Assembly: GCA_026708085.1 (NCBI GenBank)
Contig: JAPOVP010000136.1
Span: forward strand, 1 to 41,814
Length of the DNA stretch: 41,814 nt
Direction: 5' to 3'
DNA from: Caldilineaceae bacterium
Lineage (GTDB): Bacteria > Chloroflexota > Anaerolineae > Caldilineales > Caldilineaceae
The stretch's first letter is position 1. Each line of letters opens with the position of its first letter. Under the pieces are notes generated by a model that searched no databases, was not told where the DNA came from, and worked only from the letters and a program-made list of their open reading frames with translations. This document shows, one piece after another, positions 25,416 through 33,834 of this stretch. The position numbers and the translations under genes are program-made.

Positions 25416-26662
25416 AGCCGCTGCACATCTGTCTGGTGAGCAAGGAATATCCACCCGAAGGCAGAGGCGGTATCGCCAAATATGTCCAGCTACTGGCCCA
25501 TGGCCTCGTCGACGAAGGACACGACGTCACAGTAATTGCGGGACCTGCCGGGAACGGGTATAGCCCGTCCCCTTCTTCTCACACCTCTGCGCCCGGCCCA
25601 AGGCTGTACCGAGTGGAAAATCGCCGCCTTGCTCTGCCTCCCCTACTGCGGCGCAAGGCACGCGGAATCTGGAATCAACTTGAGCGAAGTTGGGCAGTCG
25701 ACCGCGAAATCGCGCGCCTGGAACGAACGCAAAGGCCATTTGACGTGGTCGAAATGCCCAACTGGGGCGCCGAGGGTCTCTGCTACAGTCTTCATCCGCG
25801 CGCCCCGCTGGTGGTCCGCCTGTCTACGCCGCTTGCCCAGGTAAGTTTCCTCAAGGAAGGTCGGTCGGACAGGCCAGGTCTTCGTCTGGCCTGTTTCCTG
25901 GAGGCGGTGCCCGCACGGCGCGCATCCTGCATCATTGCCAACAGCGAATTCATCAGTCAATACTGCGTCAAGCTTTACCGTATACCAGGCGCGAGACCAG
26001 CAGTAATACCGCATGGCATCCCGTTGCCGGATTCGCCCCCGCCCGAGAGTAAAGCAAGAGAAATAACGGTAACTGTTCTCTATGTTGGGCGATTGGAGAA
26101 ACGAAAAGGGATCGACCGATTGCTTCATGCCATCCCGCAAGTGATTCGGGAGACCCCCTTCTGCAGATTCGTCATAGCTGGCGACGATATCGGTGAAGCG
26201 CCGCAAGGAAAGTCATATCGCGACTATTTCGAGAGTTTTGCTTCATCGGCGGCACGCGAGTCGACGACTTTTCTGGGCCATGTTGATGAGCGTGAGCTTT
26301 CCCAGCTATACGCAGACTGCGACATATTCGCGGCGCCTTCTCAATCCGAGTCGTTTGGCCTGATCTACCTCGAGGCCATGGCCCACGCCAAGCCGGTTGT
26401 CGCCTTTCAAGCTGGTGGCGTACCCGAGGTAGTCGCCCACGACGAAACCGGCATTCTCGTTGAACTGGACAACATAAACGCACTCGCGCATGCCTTGGTT
26501 CGTCTTATCCAGGATAAGGAGTTGCGGCAGAAGATGGGGTGTTGCGGCTTTCAGCGTGTGCGTGAATTCTTCCCCGTAAATCGCATGGTGGCGGAGACGG
26601 TTGCTTGCTACCGGCGAGTCATTTCAGGTGAAAACAGGGCCAATGCCCATGGCTTGGGGTGA
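25412..26662 (+). CDS. Glycosyltransferase, GT4 type
   Basis: A 416-residue GT-B transferase starting with LHICLVSKEYPPEGRGGIAKYV, the classical glycine-rich acceptor-side loop. The donor domain has VLYVGRLEKRKGIDRLL (222-238) and EX7E with E313 and E321 (ESFGLIYLEAMAHAKPVV). The start is TTG 25412, sharing TTGA with the previous stop, with GGGAG about 6 bases upstream. No ATG near the conserved start competes with it. Residues 48-68 are Ser/Pro-rich and may be a flexible loop. It belongs to the same transcription unit as its neighbours. Donor and acceptor sugars cannot be read from the sequence. Confidence 0.9.
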   Translation: MKPLHICLVSKEYPPEGRGGIAKYVQLLAHGLVDEGHDVTVIAGPAGNGYSPSPSSHTSAPGPRLYRVENRRLALPPLLRRKARGIWNQLERSWAVDREIARLERTQRPFDVVEMPNWGAEGLCYSLHPRAPLVVRLSTPLAQVSFLKEGRSDRPGLRLACFLEAVPARRASCIIANSEFISQYCVKLYRIPGARPAVIPHGIPLPDSPPPESKAREITVTVLYVGRLEKRKGIDRLLHAIPQVIRETPFCRFVIAGDDIGEAPQGKSYRDYFESFASSAARESTTFLGHVDERELSQLYADCDIFAAPSQSESFGLIYLEAMAHAKPVVAFQAGGVPEVVAHDETGILVELDNINALAHALVRLIQDKELRQKMGCCGFQRVREFFPVNRMVAETVACYRRVISGENRANAHGLG

Positions 26663-26719
26663 GACTGTTCCGGCCTTCCGCCCTGGCCGCTACGTACTTC
26701 TGACCGCAAGGCAGCGACC

Positions 26720-26747
26720 ACCCAGGGCTGAGCCTCCTCGCCTGGGT
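26720..26747 (+). repeat. Hairpin just before the flippase start
   Basis: ACCCAGG (26720-26726) and CCTGGGT (26741-26747) form a perfect 7-base-pair stem around a 14-base loop, ending 8 bases before the flippase ATG at 26756. No clear Shine-Dalgarno site exists outside the stem, so the hairpin may limit translation of the flippase. This is the only sizeable gap (93 bases) early in an otherwise overlapping gene chain. Confidence 0.4.
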
Positions 26748-26755
26748 TCATATTC

Positions 26756-28264
26756 ATGAGTGTCTATCAGACCATTGTCAGGAACACATATTGGAGCGCC
26801 CTGAGTACGGTTGGTGGTCTGCTGATGGGACTGATCACCAATATCGTCCTCGCGCGTGCTCTTGGCGCACCGCAGCTTGGCCAGTACAACTACTGGCTGT
26901 GGCTGATAGGTCTGCTCGCACTTATCGCCTCCCCAGGGCTCCCCCAGGCAATGACCAAATACGGGGCAGAATACCTGGGACGGCCCGAGAGAGAGACCGC
27001 TTCGGCCATTTTCGCGAGGTTGTTGCGCATAGAGCTGGTCCTCGGTGCCATAGTGGGGGGCACCGTTCTGATCTATTCGCTGGTCGTCCCCTCCAGCGAC
27101 ACCGCTGCCCTTGCTCTGGTCGCCTTTTCGGTAATACTGGTGGTGGTGGAGGTTTTCTTCCAGGCCGCGGCCAAAGGCGCTCAGGATTTTCGTGTCTTCA
27201 GCCAGGCCAGCCTGGTAGGTGGTTTTCTCTATGGCGCCGCGGCGATTACTCTGGTTTCCTTCGGCTACGGGATCTATCCTCTCCTTCTCGCTTACATTGG
27301 CAGGCGCATTCTCACTGTTCTGCTGATCGGCTGGAAGCTGCCGAACCACTACACAGTGCGCGGACTCCCGACCGCTACCATTCCACCAGAGTTGCGCCAG
27401 CGCATACTCCGCTACAGTCGGGACATCGTCCTCATCTTCGCCACCAGCACCATTCCCTACGAGCGTTTTGGCGTATTCTTTCTGAAGCTCTTTGCAACCG
27501 ACGTAGACATTGCCTTTTACAGCCAGTCTTTTGACCTGGCGATAAAGTCAATGGCCATTCCTGCAATATTCACCGCGACGTTACTCCCTACCTTTTCATC
27601 GCTGCAGGGGCAAAATGATCTTGAGCGCATCGGCCGAGTCTACCTTTCGTCCAATCGGGTCGCGGCAGCAGCCGCTATGCCGATCGGGCTGGTAGGAGCA
27701 GCCGTGGCCGCTTCGGTCGCGCTCCTCTACGGCCCGGAATTCCTTGGCATGGCTCCCATACTTGCCATTTTCTTTGTCGGCAACATAGGGGGTTCCATTG
27801 CTTCTGTCAGCGTAGCCATGCTATACAGTGTGGAGGAACAGAACTATATTGTTCGCCTGAACGCAGTGATGGCACTCTGTAATATAGCCCTGTCCTTGAT
27901 CCTGATCCCGAGTTATGGAGCTATCGGGGCCGCATTGGCCACCTGCGGTTGCCACACGGCTTCCAGCGCGATGACCGTCGCCCATGCCTCGCGTCGCCTG
28001 CAAGTGGAACTTCCTTTTCGAATGCTGAGCCGCATCTTCTTTGCAGCTCTGTCAGCCGCCGTTGCAGCATGGCTCATAAGTACGTGGCTGGGCGGGCTCG
28101 TTGTTGCCCTTGCCGCGGCCCTCCTCCTCTATCCGGTAATGCTGCGAGCTTTAGGGGCATTGGATGCCTCAGACCAGGAACTGTTGACCCGACTGAGTCA
28201 GCACCTGCCGCAGAGCATGGAGCGGACCTACCACGGACTGGTTCAGTTCCTAATTCGCGGATAA
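26756..28264 (+). CDS. Oligosaccharide flippase (Wzx/PST-like, MOP superfamily)
   Basis: A 502-residue integral membrane protein with roughly 12-14 hydrophobic segments spread over its whole length, the pattern of lipid-linked oligosaccharide flippases. The start, NTYWSALSTVGGLLMGLITNIVLARALG, is typical of polysaccharide-biosynthesis (PST/Wzx) proteins. It would move an undecaprenol-linked glycan across the inner membrane. It sits between two GT4 genes and a GT2 gene, which supports that role. A hairpin lies directly upstream, and a ribosome site is not obvious. The next gene begins 3 bases after its stop. Confidence 0.9.
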   Translation: MSVYQTIVRNTYWSALSTVGGLLMGLITNIVLARALGAPQLGQYNYWLWLIGLLALIASPGLPQAMTKYGAEYLGRPERETASAIFARLLRIELVLGAIVGGTVLIYSLVVPSSDTAALALVAFSVILVVVEVFFQAAAKGAQDFRVFSQASLVGGFLYGAAAITLVSFGYGIYPLLLAYIGRRILTVLLIGWKLPNHYTVRGLPTATIPPELRQRILRYSRDIVLIFATSTIPYERFGVFFLKLFATDVDIAFYSQSFDLAIKSMAIPAIFTATLLPTFSSLQGQNDLERIGRVYLSSNRVAAAAAMPIGLVGAAVAASVALLYGPEFLGMAPILAIFFVGNIGGSIASVSVAMLYSVEEQNYIVRLNAVMALCNIALSLILIPSYGAIGAALATCGCHTASSAMTVAHASRRLQVELPFRMLSRIFFAALSAAVAAWLISTWLGGLVVALAAALLLYPVMLRALGALDASDQELLTRLSQHLPQSMERTYHGLVQFLIRG

Positions 28265-28267
28265 GAA

Positions 28268-29182
28268 ATGTCCGAAAATCCCTTTTGGTCGATAATTGTT
28301 CCTACATACCAACGCGAAAGGGTCCTGTGCGAAACAGTCCAATTCCTTCTCGAACTTTCATATCCGCATTACGAGGTGATAGTCGTCGACCAGACTGGAG
28401 ATCACGAACCGTTGACCAATCGGTTTATCCGCAACTGCCAGGACCGTTTTCCCGACCGATTTCGCTGGCACTTCGTCTCAAAGGCCAATCTGCCCCATGC
28501 GCGCAACGTAGGCGCGAAGCTGGCCAGAGGCAGCTATCTCCTCTACTGCGACGATGACATCATTCCGCCCGAAAACCTGATTGAGCTGCACAAAGCCAGC
28601 CTGGAGAAGCCCGGCATAGGCGCCGCCACCGGTGGCGTCCATGTGGAACAAAAAGAACTGCCCCCAAAATCTAAACCTTGTAACATAGCACCTGACGGGC
28701 GCGTGGAAGATTTCTGGCAGCATGAAGTTCCCAGGGGAACCACCGACAGCCTGCGAGGCGGCAACATGTCTATGGGCCGTCAACTGGCAATCGATGTGGG
28801 CCTGTTCGACGAAGGATTCATTGGCCGCGCCAATGGAGAAGAAACGGACTTTTCCCTGCGCATCCTCCGCAGGGGCTACAAGATCGCTTTCGACCCTGCC
28901 GCCGCGGTAGTTCATTTGAGCCATCCCTCCGGCGGCTCACGCGCCAGTAGGGACGAAGACGAGGGGCAGTATTTCTTCGAGTCCCACCACAACAACGCCT
29001 ACTTTTTCGCCAAGAATTTCCAGCAGCGCTATCTGCCCTGGTTCCTCAAAAGGGAGCTGGGCTGGATACTCATCAAGCAAGCCATCATCCAGAGACATCA
29101 GGGGCGGACATTCCCTTCGCTACGGGGCCTTTGGCGCGGATACTGGGCCGGTTTACAGAAGCGAAAGCACTGGACGCGATGA
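28268..29182 (+). CDS. Glycosyltransferase, GT2 type (GT-A fold)
   Basis: A 304-residue GT-A transferase. The nucleotide-sugar fold starts with SIIVPTYQRERVL, and the metal-binding acidic cluster is CDDDI with D95-D97. The acceptor side has LRGGNMSM and the ED-type base motif GRANGEETDFSLRILRRGY. The C-terminal 60 residues include amphipathic segments that could sit on the membrane. It starts 3 bases after the flippase stop, and its own stop overlaps the next start by 4 bases. It is the only GT-A enzyme among the eight transferases and may add the first or a branching sugar. That role is an inference. Confidence 0.9.
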   Translation: MSENPFWSIIVPTYQRERVLCETVQFLLELSYPHYEVIVVDQTGDHEPLTNRFIRNCQDRFPDRFRWHFVSKANLPHARNVGAKLARGSYLLYCDDDIIPPENLIELHKASLEKPGIGAATGGVHVEQKELPPKSKPCNIAPDGRVEDFWQHEVPRGTTDSLRGGNMSMGRQLAIDVGLFDEGFIGRANGEETDFSLRILRRGYKIAFDPAAAVVHLSHPSGGSRASRDEDEGQYFFESHHNNAYFFAKNFQQRYLPWFLKRELGWILIKQAIIQRHQGRTFPSLRGLWRGYWAGLQKRKHWTR

Positions 29183-30273
29183 AGATCGCCGTACTGTCCT
29201 CCCACCTGCCCTCGCCTGACCGCACAAAGACAGGCGGCGTGGCCTATGTAGCTCACAGACAGGCCAATGCTCTGGCGCAACGCGGCCACAACGTGACGGT
29301 CTTCACAGCCGATGAACGGCCAGAGGATGCTTCCTACCAGGTGCGAAGAGTCCTTTCCGCGCGCCCTGCGAACCCATTTCGCGCCTGGCTTTGGATATGG
29401 CAACTGGCCTTCCGCTACAGCACCCAGGACTTCAGTGGCTTCGACATCATCCACGCCCATGGCAATAACGCCTTGATCCGAACGAGGGGTCGCCCGCTGG
29501 TGAGAACGCTTCACGGAGCGTCCAAGGCCGAAGCAGTTCATGCCCCCACTTGGAAAAAGCGGTTATGGTACCTGTCCCTGACTCCCGCTGAACGGTGGGA
29601 AGCGTCAAGAGCCTCGAAGGTCGTGGCCGTCAGCACCGGCACAGGGCAATTCGTGCAAGGTATCGACCTTGTCATTCCCAACTCAGTAGACACTGAAGTC
29701 TTTTGCCCTGGACCCAATCTGAACCATCAACATCGGCATAACCATCCCGCAATTCTCTTTGTCGGTACTCTGTCCGGACGCAAGAGAGGGCAGATGCTGC
29801 TCGGCCTGTTCCAGAACCAGATTCGACCTACTCTGCCCGATGCCGAGCTCTGGATGGTGGCTGAGCGCAACATCCAAGCTCCCGGCGTAGTCTGCTTTAT
29901 GAATCCAGACGAGAGCGCCCTGGCCGATCTATATCGCCGTGCCTGGGTCTTCTGCTTGCCCAGCACCTATGAAGGCTTCGGCATTCCATACATTGAAGCC
30001 ATGGCCTGCGGCACGCCGGTCGTAGCCACGCCAAATGCCGGCGCGCGTGAGCTACTTGAAGACGGTAGGTGGGGCGTTTTGGCTCACCCATCCGAACTCG
30101 GAACGACTCTGCTGTCGCTCTTAAACGACCAGACAAGACGCTGCTCTTTGGCACAGCTGGGTCTCCAGCGCGCCGAGGCTTTCGCACAGGACCGGGTAGT
30201 AGACGCCTACGAAGAGCTCTTCGTCAGCATGGTCAACAGCAAGAGCCAACACAATGAGGGGCAGGGGGCGTGA
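29179..30273 (+). CDS. Glycosyltransferase, GT4 type
   Basis: A 364-residue GT-B enzyme from ATG 29179, which overlaps the previous stop as ATGA. An in-frame start at 29131 would overlap by 52 bases and add 16 unconserved residues. The acceptor loop is HLPSPDRTKTGGVAYV. The donor domain has LFVGTLSGRKRGQMLL (193-208) and EX7E with E265 and E273 (YEGFGIPYIEAMACGTPVV). The donor domain is compact, giving a slightly short protein. It is coupled to both neighbours by 4-base overlaps (ATGA, GTGA). Confidence 0.9.
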   Translation: MKIAVLSSHLPSPDRTKTGGVAYVAHRQANALAQRGHNVTVFTADERPEDASYQVRRVLSARPANPFRAWLWIWQLAFRYSTQDFSGFDIIHAHGNNALIRTRGRPLVRTLHGASKAEAVHAPTWKKRLWYLSLTPAERWEASRASKVVAVSTGTGQFVQGIDLVIPNSVDTEVFCPGPNLNHQHRHNHPAILFVGTLSGRKRGQMLLGLFQNQIRPTLPDAELWMVAERNIQAPGVVCFMNPDESALADLYRRAWVFCLPSTYEGFGIPYIEAMACGTPVVATPNAGARELLEDGRWGVLAHPSELGTTLLSLLNDQTRRCSLAQLGLQRAEAFAQDRVVDAYEELFVSMVNSKSQHNEGQGA

Positions 30274-31445
30274 AAGACCCTCTCATGTCGACGCGACATT
30301 CCTTCGCATCCCACGCGCCTTGCCTTGAAATTGCGCTCCTTACACTTGAATTCCCTCCCCGCATAGGTGGCATGCAGCAGTATCTTTTCGAACTATGCAG
30401 ACGTCTCGGACACGAATGTAATCTCACCGTTTTTTATCCGACCGGCGATCCGTCACAATTCATCGGAGAACCATTTCATCTGGTCTCTTTCGCAAAAGAT
30501 GGCAGCGGCCATACATCGAGTCGCACGCAATCCTCTAATTCGCCAGGCTCCGGTTTTCGAACAATCTGGCGACTCGCCCGGCAGTTAGCTAAGCTGCGTC
30601 CCCACCTCACCATCGTCGGCCACGCGCACCCCCGCCTGCTTCTCCCCGCGGCAATGCGCAGGGGACGGTACATAGCCCTGGCATACGGAAATGACTTCGA
30701 AGCCGCGCAGCTGCGTTGGCACGCCCCATTCTCCAATCGTCTTCTCGCACGCGCTCATTCCCTGGTCACCATCTCGCACGCCAACGCGCAACGTCTTCAG
30801 AACCTGGGACTGCCTGCTCCCGAGATTCTCTATCCCGGAACCCATCCGGATCGATTTGTCCCGCCTGCTACGCCTCCCACAGGACCTCCAGTACTCCTCA
30901 CCGTGGCACGACTTGTGCACCGCAAAGGAATCGACACTGTTCTTCAAGCGCTGCCTCCACTTCTCAACTGGTCTCCCGACCTCCAATACTGGATCGTAGG
31001 CAACGGCCCCGCACGCGCATCACTTGAACAGCAGGCTCAGGAGCTGGGAATCCTCCACGCTGTACGTTTTATGGAGGAGGTATCTGACTCAGAACTCCCA
31101 GAAATATACAGGCGAGCCACTGTATTTGTTATGCCTTCGCGAGCAGACTATCATGCCGGCAGCGTCGAGGGCTTTGGCATCGTCTACCTCGAAGCTAGCG
31201 CCAGCGGCTTACCAGTAGTTGCCGCCAATAGCGGCGGCGCGGCCGATGCCGTGATCGAGAACCAAACGGGTCTCCTCGTTCCTCCCGATGACCCTGACGC
31301 ACTTGGACATGCTTTGAACCGCCTGCTAAGCGACGCCGAGATGAGACTACGATTTGGCCGCGCAGGCCGTAAATGGGTCGAGAGCGAAATGAATTGGGAT
31401 CGTGCTGGAAGGCAATTCCTGTCCATCATCGAGCGCGCCCTATGA
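30270..31445 (+). CDS. Glycosyltransferase, GT4 type
   Basis: A 391-residue GT-B enzyme. The start is GTG 30270, overlapping the previous stop as GTGA and preceded by a G-rich purine run. ATG at 30285 is an alternative. The acceptor loop is LEFPPRIGGMQQYLFEL; the donor domain has TVARLVHRKGIDTVLQAL (211-228) and EX7E with E300 and E308 (VEGFGIVYLEASASGLPVV). A Ser/Thr/Gly-rich stretch at about 78-96 is probably a surface loop. The stop overlaps the next start by 4 bases. Confidence 0.9.
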   Translation: MKDPLMSTRHSFASHAPCLEIALLTLEFPPRIGGMQQYLFELCRRLGHECNLTVFYPTGDPSQFIGEPFHLVSFAKDGSGHTSSRTQSSNSPGSGFRTIWRLARQLAKLRPHLTIVGHAHPRLLLPAAMRRGRYIALAYGNDFEAAQLRWHAPFSNRLLARAHSLVTISHANAQRLQNLGLPAPEILYPGTHPDRFVPPATPPTGPPVLLTVARLVHRKGIDTVLQALPPLLNWSPDLQYWIVGNGPARASLEQQAQELGILHAVRFMEEVSDSELPEIYRRATVFVMPSRADYHAGSVEGFGIVYLEASASGLPVVAANSGGAADAVIENQTGLLVPPDDPDALGHALNRLLSDAEMRLRFGRAGRKWVESEMNWDRAGRQFLSIIERAL

Positions 31446-32602
31446 CGCCACGCCCCGTCCTCTTCGTGGACCACGCACAAGCCCTCGGCGGAGCAGAACA
31501 AAGCCTCCTCCTCCTCATGACCTTTCTGGACCGCGATCGATGGCAGCCTCATCTGGTCGCGCCCCCCGGACAGCTTGCCGAAGAGGCGGTGGCGGCAGGT
31601 ATTCCAGCGCACCTCCAGCCGCTGCCGCGGCTCCGGGGCTCCTCCCGTAGTCTGCTCGATCTGTGGAAACAGGCCCGGCGCATTTCGATGACGGCCCGCG
31701 AAATCGGCGCCGCACTGATACACAGCAATACGATACGCGCCACCGCCTACGCCTCCATGGCCGCCCGGCTCGCGTCCGTCCCCCTGGTCTGGCACATGCG
31801 CGACTTCTGGCTTTCGGAGACCGAACCAGCCTCAAAATGGTCCGACCGTCTGGGCAAGTACCTCTTCTGCAGCACGGCCGGCCGCGTCGTCACCAATTCA
31901 CGTGCAGTCGCCGCGCACCTGCCCTGCACCAAAAGTGCGTCAGTCCTCCACAACGGAATCGACCTTTCTCACTTCGACCCGGCCCAAAACACAGCTGACA
32001 ACAGGGCTGAAATCTGCAATGCGGCCGGCTTCCCCCTCGATGCTCCTATTGTTGGCATGATCGGCAGAACCCGACCCTGGAAAGGGCAGGACACATTCTT
32101 GCAAATGGCAGGCCAGCTCACCGCCGCCGTACCGGACTGTCACTTCCTGATCGTTGGCGGTGACCCGTTTGGCGTGCAGGACGACTACGAGGCCCGCCTG
32201 CTGGAACTTCGTTCCCAGTCCGGCCTCGAAGGCCGCGTGCATTGGACAGACCAGCTCGCCGACGTTCGTCCGCCTCTCGCTGCAATGGACCTGTTCGTCC
32301 ATCCTGGCGACCCCGAGCCTTTCGGCCTCGTCAACATCGAGGCCATGGCCATGGGCAAACCGGTCGTCGCCTTCGGACACGGCGCTCTGCCGGAAATCGT
32401 ATTGCACAAAGAAACCGGCCTCCTCGCCCAACCCGGCGACACGGCCGCCCTGACCGCATCTGTCTCGCGACTGCTGAGAGATCCCGAACTATCCCAGAGC
32501 ATGGGCAGCGCAGGTCGACTTCGTGTGGAAGACCACTTCCGAATCGAACGCACCGTGACCCAGCTCGAAGAGCTCTATCATGAGCTTGTCGGACAAGATT
32601 GA
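31442..32602 (+). CDS. Glycosyltransferase, GT4 type
   Basis: A 386-residue GT-B enzyme from ATG 31442, sharing ATGA with the previous stop; the in-frame start at 31373 would add 23 unconserved residues. The acceptor loop is VDHAQALGGAEQSLLLL. The donor domain has VGMIGRTRPWKGQDTFL (204-220) and EX7E with E292 and E300 (PEPFGLVNIEAMAMGKPVV). The HNGID motif at 170-174 marks the domain hinge. It is closer to GT4 enzymes with GGAE acceptor loops than to its neighbours, suggesting a separate origin for this member. Confidence 0.9.
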   Translation: MTPRPVLFVDHAQALGGAEQSLLLLMTFLDRDRWQPHLVAPPGQLAEEAVAAGIPAHLQPLPRLRGSSRSLLDLWKQARRISMTAREIGAALIHSNTIRATAYASMAARLASVPLVWHMRDFWLSETEPASKWSDRLGKYLFCSTAGRVVTNSRAVAAHLPCTKSASVLHNGIDLSHFDPAQNTADNRAEICNAAGFPLDAPIVGMIGRTRPWKGQDTFLQMAGQLTAAVPDCHFLIVGGDPFGVQDDYEARLLELRSQSGLEGRVHWTDQLADVRPPLAAMDLFVHPGDPEPFGLVNIEAMAMGKPVVAFGHGALPEIVLHKETGLLAQPGDTAALTASVSRLLRDPELSQSMGSAGRLRVEDHFRIERTVTQLEELYHELVGQD

Positions 32603-32646
32603 AGCGAGGGCTGTCCGTTGAACGTGAACTACTGGCGCAACGCCCA

Positions 32647-33771
32647 ATGAAGGTACTCCTGCTGTACAAGGACTACCACCCGGTCGTCGGCGGGATCGAG
32701 AACCACATTCGCCTGCTGGCACGTGGCCTCCTGGCCGAGGGTATAGACGCGAGCGTCCTCGTTACCAATACCGGGCCGGCTACCCAGCGCCAAACCATCG
32801 ACGGTGTCCCCGTGACCAAGACGGGACGCCAAACCACAATCCTGTCCATGCCCATCAGCCTGCCCTTTTTCGTGGAGCTGCGCCGCCAGATGGCGACCGT
32901 CGACCTCGTCCACCTCCACGCACCCTATCCTCTTGCCGAACTCGCCCAACTCATGCTGGGACGCGCAAAACCAACCGTGATCAGCTACCACAGCGACATC
33001 GTTCGCCAGAGAAGAACGGGAAAACTCTATGCGCCTTTCCTCAAAAAGGTCCTGCAACGCGCCGCACTGGTCGCCGCCTCCAGCCCTGTCTACATTGAGT
33101 CTTCCCCCTTCCTGCAGGACGTGCGCCAGAAGTGCCGCGTCATCCACTATGGCATCGAAACCGAACGCTTCGAGCTAACCGAGCAGGTTCGCGGTGACGC
33201 AGAAAGCCTGCGCAGCCAATACGGTGACCTGCCTCTCCTGCTCTTCATCGGCCGTCTGCGCCATTACAAAGGCGTCGACGTGCTAATCCGGGCCATGCAC
33301 GACATCCACGCCCAGCTGCTGATTATCGGGACCGGTCCAATGCAGGAGGCGTGGCAGTATCTGACGCAGGCGGAAAGCCTGACTGACAAAGTCGTCTTCT
33401 TGGGCGATGCTTCGGAGAGGGAAACCCTCGCCGCCCGTTACGCCGCCGACCTGTTCGTGCTTCCGTCCACCAATCGCGCCGAGGCCCTCGGAATCGTGCA
33501 ACTGGAGGCGATGGCCTGTGGCATGCCGGTCGTCTGCACGGAGCTAGGAACCGGCACATCCTATGTCAACCGCGACGGTGCTACGGGTCTGGTTGTCCCG
33601 CCCAACGACCCGCGTGCGCTGGCCGTGGCTATCAACAGACTGCTCGCGAGTCCAGCACTGCGCGCTAAGATGGGAGTCGAAGGCCGCAGGCGTGTCAGAA
33701 GCGAATTCTCACTCCAGGAGATGATCAACGTTACTATCGCCTTCTATGAGGAAGCGCTAAGAAAGAGCTGA
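32647..33771 (+). CDS. Glycosyltransferase, GT4 type
   Basis: A 374-residue GT-B enzyme. The conserved start is KVLLLYKDYHPVVGGIENHI, which favours ATG 32647. A TTG at 32599 overlaps the previous stop as TTGA, the same style as the gene at 25412, and would add 16 residues; neither start has a clear ribosome site. The donor domain has LFIGRLRHYKGVDVLI (199-214) and EX7E with E279 and E287 (AEALGIVQLEAMACGMPVV). It is followed by a possible terminator at 33770-33808. Confidence 0.88.
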   Translation: MKVLLLYKDYHPVVGGIENHIRLLARGLLAEGIDASVLVTNTGPATQRQTIDGVPVTKTGRQTTILSMPISLPFFVELRRQMATVDLVHLHAPYPLAELAQLMLGRAKPTVISYHSDIVRQRRTGKLYAPFLKKVLQRAALVAASSPVYIESSPFLQDVRQKCRVIHYGIETERFELTEQVRGDAESLRSQYGDLPLLLFIGRLRHYKGVDVLIRAMHDIHAQLLIIGTGPMQEAWQYLTQAESLTDKVVFLGDASERETLAARYAADLFVLPSTNRAEALGIVQLEAMACGMPVVCTELGTGTSYVNRDGATGLVVPPNDPRALAVAINRLLASPALRAKMGVEGRRRVRSEFSLQEMINVTIAFYEEALRKS

Positions 33772-33808
33772 GAGGCAGTTTCGACTGTCTGCCCCTCCTT
33801 CCGTTTTT
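33770..33808 (+). terminator. Weak intrinsic-terminator-like hairpin
   Basis: GAGAGGCAG (33770-33778) pairs with CTGCCCCTC (33789-33797), nine positions with one mismatch. Five Ts follow at 33804-33808 after a 6-base gap. A smaller alternative stem with a TTCG loop lies inside. It begins within the stop codon of the gene ending at 33771. As one more transferase follows, it may only lower transcription of that gene. Confidence 0.35.
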
Positions 33809-33834
33809 CCTGGTCATCCTGTCCCCGCCGTCCA

